Below, in pieces: positions 35,348-46,791 of a stretch of 64,000 nucleotides of DNA. A program made the translations under genes and the position numbers. The stretch's first letter is position 1, and the number at the start of each line of letters is the position of its first letter. The DNA is from Saururus chinensis (Eukaryota; Streptophyta; Magnoliopsida; Piperales; Saururaceae): the NCBI GenBank assembly GCA_035235625.1, contig CP141143.1, positions 3,702,501 through 3,766,500 of the forward strand. The letters are read 5' to 3'. The notes under the pieces are model-generated. The model saw only the letters and a program-made list of their open reading frames with translations. It did not search any database and had not been told where the DNA came from.

Positions 35348-35989
35348 CTAGATCCTTAAGACTAAATCCAAGGTCTTGCACCTCTTTGGACTTGGCTTGC
35401 CGATGGCAGTCCTATTCTCCCTCGAGCTGTCCCTCTGCAAGAAACTGGGCATTTCTTTGTTCTGATTAATTGGAAGAGAAGATGTATGAGCAGATGGTCT
35501 TGATACGACCACTCCTTTGGTATAAAGACTTTGATCAAAGGCTTTGGATGTGACCTGCGATTCCTCATAGAGAGTGAACTCCGGCACACGGTTAGAAGGG
35601 TCGTAGAACCAGGAAGCAGGCCCCAAATAGCCAAAACCTTGGCTCTGAAGCGACTGTAGATAATAGTTAAAGCTCGCCTTCCTTGCTTGGATCTGAAGTC
35701 TTTTGTTCTTCATCCTTTCCTTTTTATGGGCATTTTGGTGACCCCCCAGAGCTTGCGAATTAGCAAACTCTTTGAAACAAAATTGGCACTCATATTTCCT
35801 CGCCTCAGCCTTGGAAATCTTCTTCTCACCGGGTTTGCCTTGTCGGACGGCTGATGTACTTGAAGAAGATGTCGCCTCTGTATCTGCTGGAACGTATGGT
35901 TCCACTTCAATTCCAAACAATCTGAGCTTCCTATCTTCGACATTGCTGCTCATGCAGACGTCAGTTTTTGCACCATCCTTGCTCATCAT
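35348..35989 (-). CDS. Single C2H2 zinc-finger transcription factor with EAR-like C-terminus (GIS/ZFP5/ZFP8 type)
   Basis: A 213-residue intronless protein. Seen: RKLRLFGIEV (20-29), a conserved motif near the N-terminus of the GIS/ZFP5/ZFP6/ZFP8 group; one plant C2H2 finger at 66-88 with the QALGGH signature (Cys68, Cys71, His84, His88); a basic stretch after the finger; and a C-terminal DLNxLxL-like EAR motif LDLVLRI. QALGGH proteins bind DNA and, with an EAR motif, recruit co-repressors. The group controls trichome and root-hair development through gibberellin and cytokinin signalling, a role inferred from family only. The frame is open further upstream but without an ATG, and the nearby TATA box would place transcription start at about 36037-36047. 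The start was therefore set at the ATG at 35989; a second ATG follows directly at 35986. Confidence 0.88.
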   Translation of the reverse strand: MMSKDGAKTDVCMSSNVEDRKLRLFGIEVEPYVPADTEATSSSSTSAVRQGKPGEKKISKAEARKYECQFCFKEFANSQALGGHQNAHKKERMKNKRLQIQARKASFNYYLQSLQSQGFGYLGPASWFYDPSNRVPEFTLYEESQVTSKAFDQSLYTKGVVVSRPSAHTSSLPINQNKEMPSFLQRDSSRENRTAIGKPSPKRCKTLDLVLRI

Positions 35990-36057
35990 TTTATCTTCCT
36001 CTAGCGATGGTTTGAGGAAGATATTCTCGTAGCACAAAATGAACGTGTAGTCTCTTC

Positions 36058-36072
36058 TTTATATATATATAG
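36058..36072 (-). promoter_or_regulatory. TATA box of the C2H2 zinc-finger gene
   Basis: On the minus strand CTATATATATATAAAG lies about 75-85 bases upstream of the chosen ATG, giving a leader of roughly 50 bases. Confidence 0.6.
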
Positions 36073-36415
36073 TACAAGACCATCCAGAAGAAGATAATCC
36101 TGTCTTTCTATGTAGAGTAGTAGCGAAGTTGTCAATGAAGGGTATTATAAAAAAGCATATGCAGATCAGAGAAAGAAGGATTTCCATAAGATAGTTGTGG
36201 GCGGCCAGGCAGCTTTCCTCGAGGAGTTGTGGCCCACTCATGCGGTAGAAAAAATAATATATTTCGGTGTTGAACACAGAAGTATGGACACATTTTTTTA
36301 GCTAGTCAAGGTGATTCCAATCAAATCTATAAAGAGAAAGATCCACAGGTCTGTAAAGCACTATTATAATCAATGCTTGCAATAAGAGCCTAATGAGGTT
36401 TAAATATAATTTTTT

Positions 36416-36820
36416 TAGAGATGCTACTAGGTAGGGTTGGGTATGCAAGAAAATTGAAAAACCAACCCAACCTGATTTTAATACGTTGGGTCCAAAATTT
36501 TAAATTAAACCTAAATAATTATTCGAGTTCGGTTCAAAGTTGACTAAGACTAAAGTCATAAATATTAACTTTTCATATTTTTATAATAACTTTTAAATTT
36601 TTTATAAGTTAAAGAAAAAATATATAATCATTTCAAACTTTATCTTTTTATAATTAAATAATTTTTAAAAAATTATAAAGAATAATTTTTTATTTTAAAT
36701 ATAATGGGTCAGTTTGGGTTTAACATATTAGAATTGGGTTAGATTTGGTTTACACTTTATTAAGTAATAATATATTTGAATTTGACAAAACTTGACCCAA
36801 CTCGACCCAGTGCACGAATA
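36416..36820. mobile_element. hAT-like MITE (TAGGGATG family), decayed
   Basis: Begins TAGAGATGCTACTAGGTAGG followed by GTTGGGT and ends in AACTCGACCCAGTGCA, where the terminal TCCCTA is no longer recognisable. The interior shows the family's alternating GTTGGGT and ACCCAA motifs. Confidence 0.45.
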
Positions 36821-38675
36821 AAAATTCCACCAGGGGAAGATTACTACAATCTTTAATGTCAAAAGAAGTGGTTTTGTCGCATTCAAATTGTCCAACAAAT
36901 CTTTGATTAATTGATATTTTAAGTACGTTGGTCCACTCGGTTATTCACCCGTGCTTTCCTCTTAGCTTTAAGCTTAATTTTAAATTATATTACTTTACCT
37001 TCTCTGCAAGCATTTGTATTTACACATTGTACCAATGCCGACTTTTATCTCTAATCCCAATTTTTTATTTTATTTGGAAACAAACGGACGCTGGTTGGCA
37101 TTAAGAAAAAATATTAAGGAAGAAAATCATTAGTCAACATAAATGCACATCCTTTATGTCAATCATCCATGAAACGTGTAAAGTGTTTGATCACGTAAGC
37201 ATGACAATTGTTTTGGAATGAGATCGAACCAAATCTGCTTGGCTCCTATATTTTATCCAAAGAGGATTGCAACCAGATGAATTCAGTCACTCAGAACCCA
37301 CTTTTTAATTATTAAACATTATAAAAGTCCTGCCAATATAAAAGCATTTTTAGTGAGTGAACAGAGTATTCCTATTGGCAGTGCCTAGACACCACTTCTA
37401 GATACTCCTATCCACTTCTAAAACAGCAAAACCACCTCATTATATCACCCTAGTAGCGGGGGAAATGCTTGTTACTTAGAAACACATGACCCTCTGGAAC
37501 ACCTTATTCTCGATTTGATGATTTAAATATAATATTTTATAATATAAAGAGTTAAATATAATATATTATCAATTTACGGGCTAATTGTACTATTTCAATT
37601 ATTAGGAGATTTTGAGTAATGTTCTATTAAAAAAAAGTAACATAATAAGAGAAATTAGAAAGAGTCATAAATAATTATATCTTATTTTGAATAACTTACT
37701 TAAGGATGAAGTAAAATATCTTACTTTTAAAGGAAGAAACGTATCTTAGTATCTTAATTAAATGCCCCTATGATATGATAATGAAAGTTTGGAGTCTAGG
37801 AGTATTTTAGTAAAATGCCCTACTTAAGGATGACTTCCTGTATACAAAAATATCCATTCTACTTTTTTATTTTGGAAATTTCACCCTTCAAGAGGAACCA
37901 GATAAAGGACTAGAGAAAGAGGATAGGAGGAAAGAGAGCTAGTTGGAAGGCTAAGGAGGACAACATCAAGGGAAGGTCATCTAACCTCTCGAGGGAGTGG
38001 CAAAAAATGGGCTTAGTTGAGGGAGTTGGGGAGATTTTTAATGTCTGTTGATACATAACTATAAGAGTTTGTATAGTATTGATGGAGTTCAACATGAGTT
38101 AGTGCGCTATTGATTGGAGTTAGTGAGGGTCAATAAGTGATATTGAATGAGGTGTCAATTGGGGTCAACACAAGTCAATGGAATGCCACATAGGGGTGAC
38201 ATGTCAAGGATAATGTCAATTGTAAGTTTGGGGCTAAGCAAAGAGGGTTTTGAAGAAGAGAAAGACATGGTCATTGGGGTAGGTGGACTTATAGCTTGGT
38301 GACATAGATGAGTGTTTAAAATGTATATTTTTTTCTAAAGTATACTTAGCTCATATGTTTTTATAATTATGCACGCATATATGTTCTTCATGATAAAATT
38401 ATATATAAAAATGATACCTATAATAAGAAAATTATTGAGGCTGAATTTATTATCTAATTGGGATGGTCTATATTTGTAAGGTGCCATAGCCCTTTGAAAA
38501 GGGATGAAGGTAAGGTGCCAAAAGAGCATAAAGACCTAGGACAAAGAGCCAAGAATTCTCACAATGAGAAATGCACTAAAATCTAAATGACATTCTTACT
38601 TAAAATGGGTAAAGAGGAGGACAATGATGTCTTAATGTTTGTACTTATAAATAAAATTTATTTTGTTAAGTTATA
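36821..38675. other. Intergenic spacer without recognised gene
   Basis: AT-rich, no recognised gene or element boundary. Confidence 0.5.
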
Positions 38676-38925
38676 CTCCCTCCATCCGAACATAAGTGTC
38701 TCATTTGAAAATTTAATTTGTTCTAAAATAAGTGTCCTATTTACTTAGTCGTCACCTACTTTCCTCTCTTTTATATAGTTTTTATGTATATTTTTCTTAA
38801 ATATCTTTTATCAACTTTTTATGCATATTAATAAAGAAAAGGTAATTCTAAAATTATTTAAGTGATAAGTTAGCTTATATATTTGACTTTTTCAAAATAG
38901 GACACTTATTTGAGGATAAAGGGAG
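38676..38925. mobile_element. Complete Stowaway-like MITE, 250 bp
   Basis: Left terminus CTCCCTCCATCCGAACATAA and right terminus ACACTTATTTGAGGATAAAG then GGAG are inverted repeats over about 40 bases (shared core AAGTGTCYTATTT). The left border is TA, the canonical Stowaway target; the right border reads TG, a one-base decay. Confidence 0.8.
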
Positions 38926-39445
38926 TGTGCATAACTAAGAAAATATAAAAACAATAATGCATAATATTATTTATATATTATGTTATAGATCATCCTACCA
39001 AATATTCATCACCTCTTAAACCTTGCAAGAAGAAAATAAATAGCAATTATATGGAGCTCAATTGGTAGCAACAAATTTAAGGTAAATCGTTTTGGCTCTT
39101 GTACATAATTGAAATTCCTACATGTTTTAAAATTATTAAATAAATTAACCTTAAATTGTGATAATGGGTGGCTTGAGTCAAATTTAACCTTTATATTAAG
39201 GGGTCATTTAGGAGGCTCCCAAGAGTGGGGAAAGCACTTTCCCTACCAACTCTCCTCCTCACGAGTCAAAGGGAAAATTAATTTTCCCCTTGATTTGACA
39301 TAGTACACTCAAGAGAGGAAATTGATTTCCCTTCCAAAGTGCCTCCCAAACCTTGTCTAAAGCTACTTGAGGGCACCCAAAATATGATGCATTCCCACTA
39401 AGCTAAAAATGGCTCTGCGTAAACACATAAATGGTGTGTCATTCA

Positions 39446-39832
39446 TAGGGATGCCACTTGATCGGATATAAAATAAAACCTAACCCAACCCACCCCTACT
39501 AGGTCAGGTTTGAGTTCCAAATTTAATTCAAATAACTATTTAAATCAGAGTTATCCAATCCATCCCGATTTAAGTTATAGATTTAAATATTTTATACTTT
39601 TCTTTATATTTTGATAATAATTCTTAATATTTTTATAGGTAAGACCTAAAAATAAATAAATATTTAAAATTTTATATTTTTTTATAAACAAGTGACTTAA
39701 TTTTAAACAGGTGAAATAGGGCTCGGTTTGGGTTTAGTACAATCGGGTCAAATTTCGGTCAGGTTCGAATTACTATTTATTAAATAATATCAAGTTCGGC
39801 TAGGGCAAAAGCCTAACCCAGCGGCATCTCTA
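39446..39832. mobile_element. hAT-like MITE (TAGGGATG family)
   Basis: Begins TAGGGATGCCACTTGATCGG and ends CCCAGCGGCATCTCTA, a clear imperfect terminal inverted repeat. About 387 bp. The interior has the family's AACCTAACCCAACCC and GTTTGGGTTTAG-type motifs. A target duplication is not convincing. Confidence 0.6.
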
Positions 39833-40041
39833 ACTGTTCACATAAGTTGAAACGGACACCAATATTAGAATTGTTACATTTTTGTTGGTTGACTTTAGTT
39901 TGAAATAAAGTCATCCTCAAAATGTTATGAAACGGAATAAAGATATACCATATTTACTCAACCAATTATAGAATATACAAACAGGTTTTCTTTAGCCAAT
40001 AGCTGAAAGGCATACGATGCACACATACATTAAATAAGCTA

Positions 40042-43000
40042 TTACTTTTCCTTTTTAATGCAGCAACGGTGCTCTGCTAAAGGGCAGGAATCAGGAGGAT
40101 CATTTATATTACACAAAACATCTTTGGTAGTACATTTTTTACAAGTTTTCCCATGGGTAACAAGAAGACAGTTCAAGTCAAATTTCAGCTCACCGGGAAT
40201 TCGTCCATTCAGATGAAGGTAGGCCTTCCTTCTGTCAGCACCCCAGGGAACCCAACCAATTGCTTTAGCTATCCGAAATACCTATATTATGTCATATCCC
40301 ATCAGTTAGTGCTAGTAAATGCTGGGCAACGCCCATTTATTCCTAAAAGGCAGAAAGGAATCCAACTTACGTGAGTGTCCACGGGGAAGTCATCTTGCTG
40401 AAGATGGAACATTAACACACAGGCCACCTGGCGCCATTTTAGTAAGAAAAACATCTGTAAGCATCTATTGTAAGGTGATGCTACCCATATATAAGCACAT
40501 CATGTAGGTCAACAATGCGAAAAAGTCAGATCAGTCCCAAAACGGAGGTTGATGAAGGGTGCTGTCATCACTAAAACGACAACAGTTTTCTGGAAGACAT
40601 TGTATATTATCAAATAAGATGAGTCTATTGAACGCGCATCCACAATGAATTATTTTCACCATAGACAAACCAGTGCCCCCTGAAATGGCACGTTGCAACG
40701 TTTCAAAAAAATCCTCCCTTAAGGATATCAATAATATTGGTACACCTCAAATTAGGAAGACTTGGGTTCGCTTTGTGACAGAGCACTTCAGCTTAAGCGA
40801 ACTTGGTTTAGAAACAAGCACGGCCCCATGCCTGCTCCTGCATACGGCCTGGCGTTCATGCTGCAAGCATTCCTTTCCGTGAACGTAGGTAGCATAACTC
40901 TAATCCAAAACCCTATGCAATAATAATGCAAGTTCAGCTATTCTCATTCCAGACGGCTGTGATGTGACATTAAAATGATGATGTCCAGGCGTATCGTTAG
41001 CTTATTTATGCAGTTGATAAGCATACATGCTTTGCAATTAGCTATAGTAGAATGAAAACGATTTTCTTATGTCAGATGAGATGAGAAACGACCATCAATC
41101 GACAAAAGCTAAGATGCCAATAATCATACAAGCAATTTGAATATTTGATGATTTTTTTTCTTCCTAAAGAAATATTAATGTTTAAGAACTTCCAGGTTGT
41201 ATGAGTATAATTGCTGTTTATTTTTACACCATTATATAAAAATAAAGGAATTATTTTTATACCGCTATATAAAAATAAAGGAGTTATTTTTATACCACCA
41301 TATAAAAATAAAAGAGATATATAAAGTTGTACATGGTATAAAACTTATGAGTTACATGATGAAATTCTAGAAAAGAGTAGTTAAAAGACGCTTGTAAAAA
41401 GTAACTAATAGGTTTTAGCTACAGCCTTCAACAATCAAGGCTATCTTCTTATTACGACAATTAGTCGAGAAGTGCCTTTGAGAGCTTATGATAGTGCCTT
41501 GAAAGCTCATCTGGAATGTCTTGAATAAAAAAAACACAAGTTATATTGATATTATTAAAGATTATAATGAGGTAATGAGAACAATTGGGGAAGAAACTAA
41601 AGAGTTCCCGGTCATAATAAGTCAACATTAAATGTTAGCCTTAAGCTCTTATCTTTTTATTTTAATTATAGATGAACTAACTACATACATAAGATAGGAT
41701 ACCTTGGTACTTACTTTTTGCGGATGATGTAGCTTTAGTTGATGAGACTATAGCAAAATTAAATATCAAACTTGAACACAAAAGATTTTAAAATAAGCAA
41801 GACGGAGACAAAGTATATAAAATTTAACTTCAAGGATAAAAGAACTAGAGATAAAACTTTAATCAAAATAGATGAACAAGAAGTGTCAAAGATGTGAACA
41901 ATTCTGATATTTATGCTCTATTATCCACAAAAACTGATGTGGCACTTAGGATTAATGCAGGGTGGGTAAAATAGAAGAATGCAGGGTGGGTAAAATAGAG
42001 AGCGGCGTAAAAAATTTTGTATAATAGGTGAGTTCCAAATAGGCTTAAATGTAAATTCGATAAGACTAATAATATTTTATAGAGCAAAAAGTTAAGCACG
42101 AAAAGAAAATCATATAAATAAACTAAATATAGCTAAAGTAAGGATGCTAAGTTGGATGTGTGGAATAACTAAGACAAATAAGATTACAAATCAATATATA
42201 CATAAGAACTTAGGAGTAATACCTTTAGGGGAGAAGCTCACAGAGTATAAGTTGTGTTGGTATAGACATGTATAAAGAAAACTAATAGATGCCCCAGTAT
42301 GAAAATTAGAAGGGTTTTACATAAGTGATGTCAAAATAGAGAGGAGGCCTAAAAGAGCTTAAATGAATTTAATAAGGAAGGATATAACTATGCTATCTCT
42401 TAAAAAACAGTTGGCACAAAACATGCAATAATTGAGGTGTAAGATCATGTCATTACTATTTGATTATGATTATAATTAAGTAGAAAACAACATAACTTTA
42501 AAAAGCCAAAATCACTTTATTTTAAATGGGTTTAAGCACTCTTGGTAACAGAAGATTAAATTCCAAACTCACAGCACGAAGGAAATCAATTTGGTGAATA
42601 ACCAAACCGCAACAACAATAGTCCACATACTGTTAAGAGAGAAACGTACGAGAAAACAATTAGATTGTATAGATCATAGCTAATTCATGAATCAACCATG
42701 TCAAACTCATACGAATGACAGAGATGTTAAATAACAAATCTTGTACATACCCCACGTGTAGAAGTGGTGTTTCTTAAGAAGTCTTCAGACACTTGACACA
42801 ATACTCCTCAAAAACCAAAACATGAAATGTTTACTTGTATACCAATTGAAAACAAAGAATTGATTACCATTACTCATTTTCATTACCATCATCTTATCCC
42901 ATTTCAACTATTTAAATTATAATGGCACAACATATATTGCAGAACAATCAGACAAATATATGCCAAGAACAGATTGAAGATTAAAGTACCAATTTTCAAC

Positions 43001-45341
43001 CAAATAAATCTATTCAAATATCTCCTCTTTGGCCTTTACTGATTTAGAAGAGGATTTGGTGCATAAAGTACACTTCCTTTTAACAAAATAAAGAACCATT
43101 TTCCATGAAACAGAAGGTACAGTCCAGTTCATATGTAATGAATCTCATAGAACTATTGGCACAGGAATTAATAATTAGCCTCAATGACACAGCAGAAATG
43201 ATATCATCAAAGTCCAAATTTTATAGCCATCCTCCATTTTCACAGTTTCAGGTAGGTATGATAACCCTTCTATAATTTTCATATCAAATACTATAACAAC
43301 ACTTACGTAGTTAACTAGAAACTTTGCACTTGAATTGACTAGAAGCTTTACGCCGGATAAGAGTATGCTACATCTTTGCCAGTATCAAGGATATGTCTTT
43401 TCATATTCTAAGACAAAAGTTAACAGTATAAGGCATTGGATTAGTCATATCTACAAAGAGTTAATCCTATTAGCATGTTCACACAACTGTCATTGACTTT
43501 GACTGAGAAAAGAATGATTCAGTGGTGTAAACTTATAACCCATTCGAGTTTTTACAAAGTGTATAACAATAACCTTTTTCTTTTTTCTTTTAATAATTGT
43601 ATAACGCTAACCTTGATTCTGTTTGTATGAATCACCACCCTTTTGTTTCTTCCATTTTTTAGTATAGGCATATAATTGCACTGATGAACCGACAGAGGAA
43701 TTCCTAGTTTCTTACATTGCCCAATAATGAGTAAAATAATGGGTGTTGTATCATACCTGTCTGCGAATAACAATTTTCAAACATGGAAAGGATAGAAGAC
43801 TTACCCAACTTGCTACCGAGGCCATCATAAAGTTTCACTCTTCATATCTTAAACTACAGCATAAGGATAAATATAAACTTTTGCAACAGCAAGGAACATG
43901 TTTTCACAGATATCAATATTCATATATCTTCCTAGTATTATCCTCAACGTCAGAAAGAATAAACTCATGCAAGTTAAGGCGTGACAGGTTGGGCCGCAAA
44001 AGGATCCAATGCTTAAAAAATTAGGCGTCACATTATAACTGAAGACATTGGCATCCATCCAGCAAAAGGCAAAAGTGATAAGATCATACAGTCATTGGTA
44101 AACATTATCAAGTTTTATATTTTAGTAGCCTAAATCGTTTAGAGAGGCATTGCAATTTGCAACATAAGAAATACCAAAAGATGTAAAACAAATATTTTTA
44201 GCACGCACTCAAAGCATTTGGACGTGCATGCAGCGAATGCTGTCGAATTAAAAAGAAATTTTTGGGTGTGCGATGCACACCATGTTGAAGGTGTATTGCA
44301 CCACTCAAGGCACGACTCATTTGGTGCCCTGATGTCTCACAACTATGCCGATGAATCGTTCTGGAAATGGTGAAGTTGCACACTGAAAATTTTCCCCGAA
44401 ATGAGTTCCGACTACCCTTGAGAACATGTACCGTCAAATCGAGATCCGAAGCCATGCTATGCGGTCGGCGCATGCCCTGCCAAATGCGCCTAAGGGCAGG
44501 CTAAATAGTAAAAAAGAAAGAAAGAAAAATACCGTCTTCGGTCCAATTCCTTTAAAACAGGAAAGCTCAGACTTGACTTCATCAATGGATAACTCTCGCA
44601 GATATTCAAGGCATATCTTCCCCTTCTTCTTAAGAAGAGAGCTCAACATATTCTTTATCCAGGAAGTCTTCGTTGAAGCCAGCCCACCGCATTTAATTGC
44701 ATCTTCCACGCATTTCGATTCCGCAGCCAGAACCTTCAATATATACGTAATATCAGTATTTATCACATGCCCGACTGAAAAACGAACGCAGACACATGAC
44801 AATGGAAAATGCAGACTTAGAGTTGTACCAAAAAATGCAGAGTAAGGGCAACGTAGCATACATCTTCCCAAGTGGGGAAAGCCAATTTGAGCGAGGCGAA
44901 AGCCCGAGACGAGTTGGCGTCAGTGGTGTTCTGCGACAAAAGGGTCCTGACAAGCCCATCCAGCACACTCTCCTCCTCACAAGAACCCTCCATCGGAGCA
45001 GAACGCGGAGAAGAAGAGGAGGAGGAGGAGGAGAATGGGTGATCGGACGAGGAATGGCGTCGGAATTTGGCGAATTGTTGGGGGAATCCGTGGAAAGCCA
45101 AGAGGGCGTCTCGGACGGAGCGGCATTCTTCGGGAGTGGGGCGAGGGTGGGAGGGGAACGGGCCTACAGCCGGTTGCAAACTGGGCAGCGGAGATGACGA
45201 CGGCGAGGTTTTAGGGGTTTTGCGAGGCTGAAGAAGAAGCACCTTCCTTCTCTTGGGCTCCTGCATGCTTCGTCGTCTGCGGTCTGCCAAATGCGTTTGG
45301 CTGGGCATGGACTCGTGGAATTGGGGCTCTCTGTAGCCCAT
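40042..45341 (-). CDS. HhH-GPD DNA glycosylase (endonuclease III superfamily, At3g47830-like), four exons
   Basis: Exons on the minus strand are 45341-44862, 44733-44533, 40427-40371 and 40281-40042, all GT-AG and phase 0, joining to 325 residues. Base-excision-repair glycosylases of this fold remove damaged or modified bases. Seen: a basic, Ser/Pro-rich N-terminus; LVRTLLSQNTTDANS at the start of the glycosylase fold; the helix-hairpin-helix FKGIGPKT with the catalytic-type Lys226; DDFPVDTH with catalytic-type Asp244; and a C-terminal cluster GKTCKKC...C...SCPL (Cx2Cx6Cx8C). That cluster differs in spacing from the Cx6Cx2Cx5C 4Fe-4S loop of bacterial Nth, so Fe-S binding is uncertain. Exon 3 is only 57 bases and carries Asp244. 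Intron 2 is 4.1 kb and holds an RTE LINE relic. Start choice: in-frame ATGs are at 45341, 45308 and 45266; the last gives 300 residues and may be the true start. Confidence 0.92.
41218..41312. repeat. Tandem repeat of about 33 bp x 3
   Basis: Units of the type AGGAATTATTTTTATACCGC followed by TATATAAAAATAA, within intron 2 of the DNA glycosylase gene. Confidence 0.75.
41400..42450 (+). pseudogene. RTE-type LINE reverse transcriptase relic inside an intron
   Basis: Broken plus-strand translations match the C-terminal half of plant RTE/LINE polyproteins. In order these are EETKEFPVII and LFILIIDELT (about 41595-41685), LFADDVALVDET with the catalytic-type ADD motif (about 41718-41753), then past a frame change RMLSWMCGITK, GVIPLGEKL and LCWYRHV (about 42145-42275). 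There are several stop codons and at least two frame changes, so it is dead. It lies antisense to the host glycosylase gene and about 1-2 kb from exon 3. The N-terminal endonuclease part was not found. Confidence 0.75.
42451..44532. other. Remainder of glycosylase intron 2
   Basis: Non-coding on the minus strand between the LINE relic and exon 2. Short frames on both strands, for example 44198-44473 minus, resemble no known protein and no extra glycosylase exon is needed to complete the fold. Confidence 0.5.
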
Positions 45342-45349
45342 GGTCAATC

Positions 45350-45650
45350 AAGTCCAGCTCTGGGCCCGTTTCAATTGACAAATCTGGCTTGAGCCCAGTA
45401 TACTGTATTCTACTCGGTAAGGCTCGTGGGCTCGCCAATAGTCAGCAGCGACCACCATCACTGAAATGAACCTGACAACTTGAGAGTCGAGCCCATTCTT
45501 GTATGGAGCAGAGCATCCTACCAACATGGAAGGAGTTTTTCGGGCTCCTCTTTGAGCCGAGTGTAAATTATGCATAAAAAATATTTATTTATAAGATTGA
45601 AAGTACACATGCTAACACCTAAACCCTAAACCCTAAACCCTAACACACGT
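45350..45650 (-). promoter_or_regulatory. Glycosylase promoter with site II-like motifs and an interstitial telomere repeat
   Basis: Upstream of the glycosylase, TGGGCC near 45362, AGCCCA near 45394, GTGGGCT near 45427 and AGCCCA near 45490 resemble TCP-bound site II elements. A block of 3.6 copies of CCCTAAA follows at 45618-45643. Telo-box plus site II is a known combination in promoters of plant replication and ribosomal genes, so its use here is plausible but inferred. Confidence 0.45.
45618..45643. repeat. Interstitial telomere-type repeat (CCCTAAA)n
   Basis: Reads CCTAAACCCTAAACCCTAAA followed by CCCTAA, about 3.6 perfect units of the Arabidopsis-type plant telomere repeat, far from any visible chromosome end. 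Confidence 0.9.
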
Positions 45651-45660
45651 TAGTTTCAGT

Positions 45661-46004
45661 TAAAGATGTCACTTTGTCAAATTTGGGTTGGGTTTTGCAA
45701 ACCTAATACCATTTAAGAAATAATAAATTAAAATTTGACCCTAATTGTTATTTGAATTAAATTTGAAAACCCAAACCCCATTCATTTGGGTTGGGTTGGG
45801 TTTTGTCAAAATACATAGAATAATTTTAAAAAAATTATATTTATAACCATAATCGTGTTGGGTCAAGTTTGATCACCTAAAACTTAAACCCAGCATGAAT
45901 AACTATTCGAGTTGAATTTAAAAATTCAAACCCAACTCATTAAGGTCAAGTCGGGTTTTACCATATATCCGACCCTTATAAACCCAACCCAAGTGGTGTC
46001 CTTA
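45661..46004. mobile_element. hAT-like MITE (TAGGGATG family)
   Basis: Begins TAAAGATGTCACTTTG and ends CAAGTGGTGTCCTTA, which is the inverted counterpart. Interior alternates GGGTTGGGTTTT and AAACCCAACTC motifs. About 344 bp. Confidence 0.55.
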
Positions 46005-46174
46005 TCTTCAATATCACTAATGCTAACATGTGCTATGTTGATCTTGAATATCAATAACTTTCATGCATACACTCGGCTCATTGTCAAAGGAACATAAAAA
46101 CACTTCTAACATGATGTTGCTCTCATTGCTCAACTATGAAATTGCTTTTCGAGTAGATGGACGGTAATTATGTA

Positions 46175-46791
46175 TAGGGGTATTAACGAGCCAAGTATCG
46201 TCAAACTTTAAAGTGTTCAAGCTTGAGCTTAAAAATTTAATTTCAAGCTCAAATTGAGTTCGAGTTAAATTCGAGTTTAATCGAATTGTTATGCCTTGTA
46301 ATCATTATTTATTGTGACCAAGAGACATTTAAAAAAAATCATTAAACTGAACATGATTAGTAAGTGGTCCAATGTGTTGGACAAAAAAATTAAATGAAAC
46401 TAGTATTTGTTAATTTTGATTTTCTAATTTAGACAATTAATTCATGACAAAAAGAGTAAAGTTTCATAAAAAAATTGTTCTTGTTCTCATAAGACATATT
46501 ATATAATTCATCTAACAAAAAGCCTTATGTAGTTGTACATGAAAAAAGTAAAATTAATATATTAAATAAAAAGAGTTAAAATATGGGAGACATGAAATCA
46601 TTCAAATCAACATATAATGCCTAATATATACATGTGTATATTTGAAATATAATGTACTGAATGTGAGTTTAAGTTTCTATCGAGCTTCAAGCCGAGCCGA
46701 GCCCATGAATGTTTGAGCTTGACTTGATTTGAGTTCAAACATGAGTCGATCTGAGTTGAGTCAAGCTTTCGAGCTTATTTTAACACCCCTA
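46175..46791. mobile_element. hAT-like element of a second family (TAGGGGTRTTAA ends)
   Basis: Left end TAGGGGTATTAACGAGCC and right end CGAGCTTATTTTAACACCCC then TA are inverted repeats. The interior is rich in GAGCTTGAGCTT and GAGTTCGAGTTAAATTCGAG motifs. 617 bp and non-coding. The expected 8-bp duplication is not clear (ATTATGTA left, GTAATGTC right). Confidence 0.6.

Noticed and set aside
36035-36037. Extended N-terminus of the zinc-finger protein from an upstream codon
   Set aside because: The codon is TTG, not ATG, and it lies at or before the transcription start predicted from the TATA box.
40531-40882. Possible extra glycosylase exons in both orientations
   Set aside because: The four chosen exons already give a continuous, complete HhH-GPD protein, and these frames lack matching motifs.
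44426-44845. 139-codon plus-strand frame
   Set aside because: Complement of glycosylase exon 2 and its flanks; no domain of its own.
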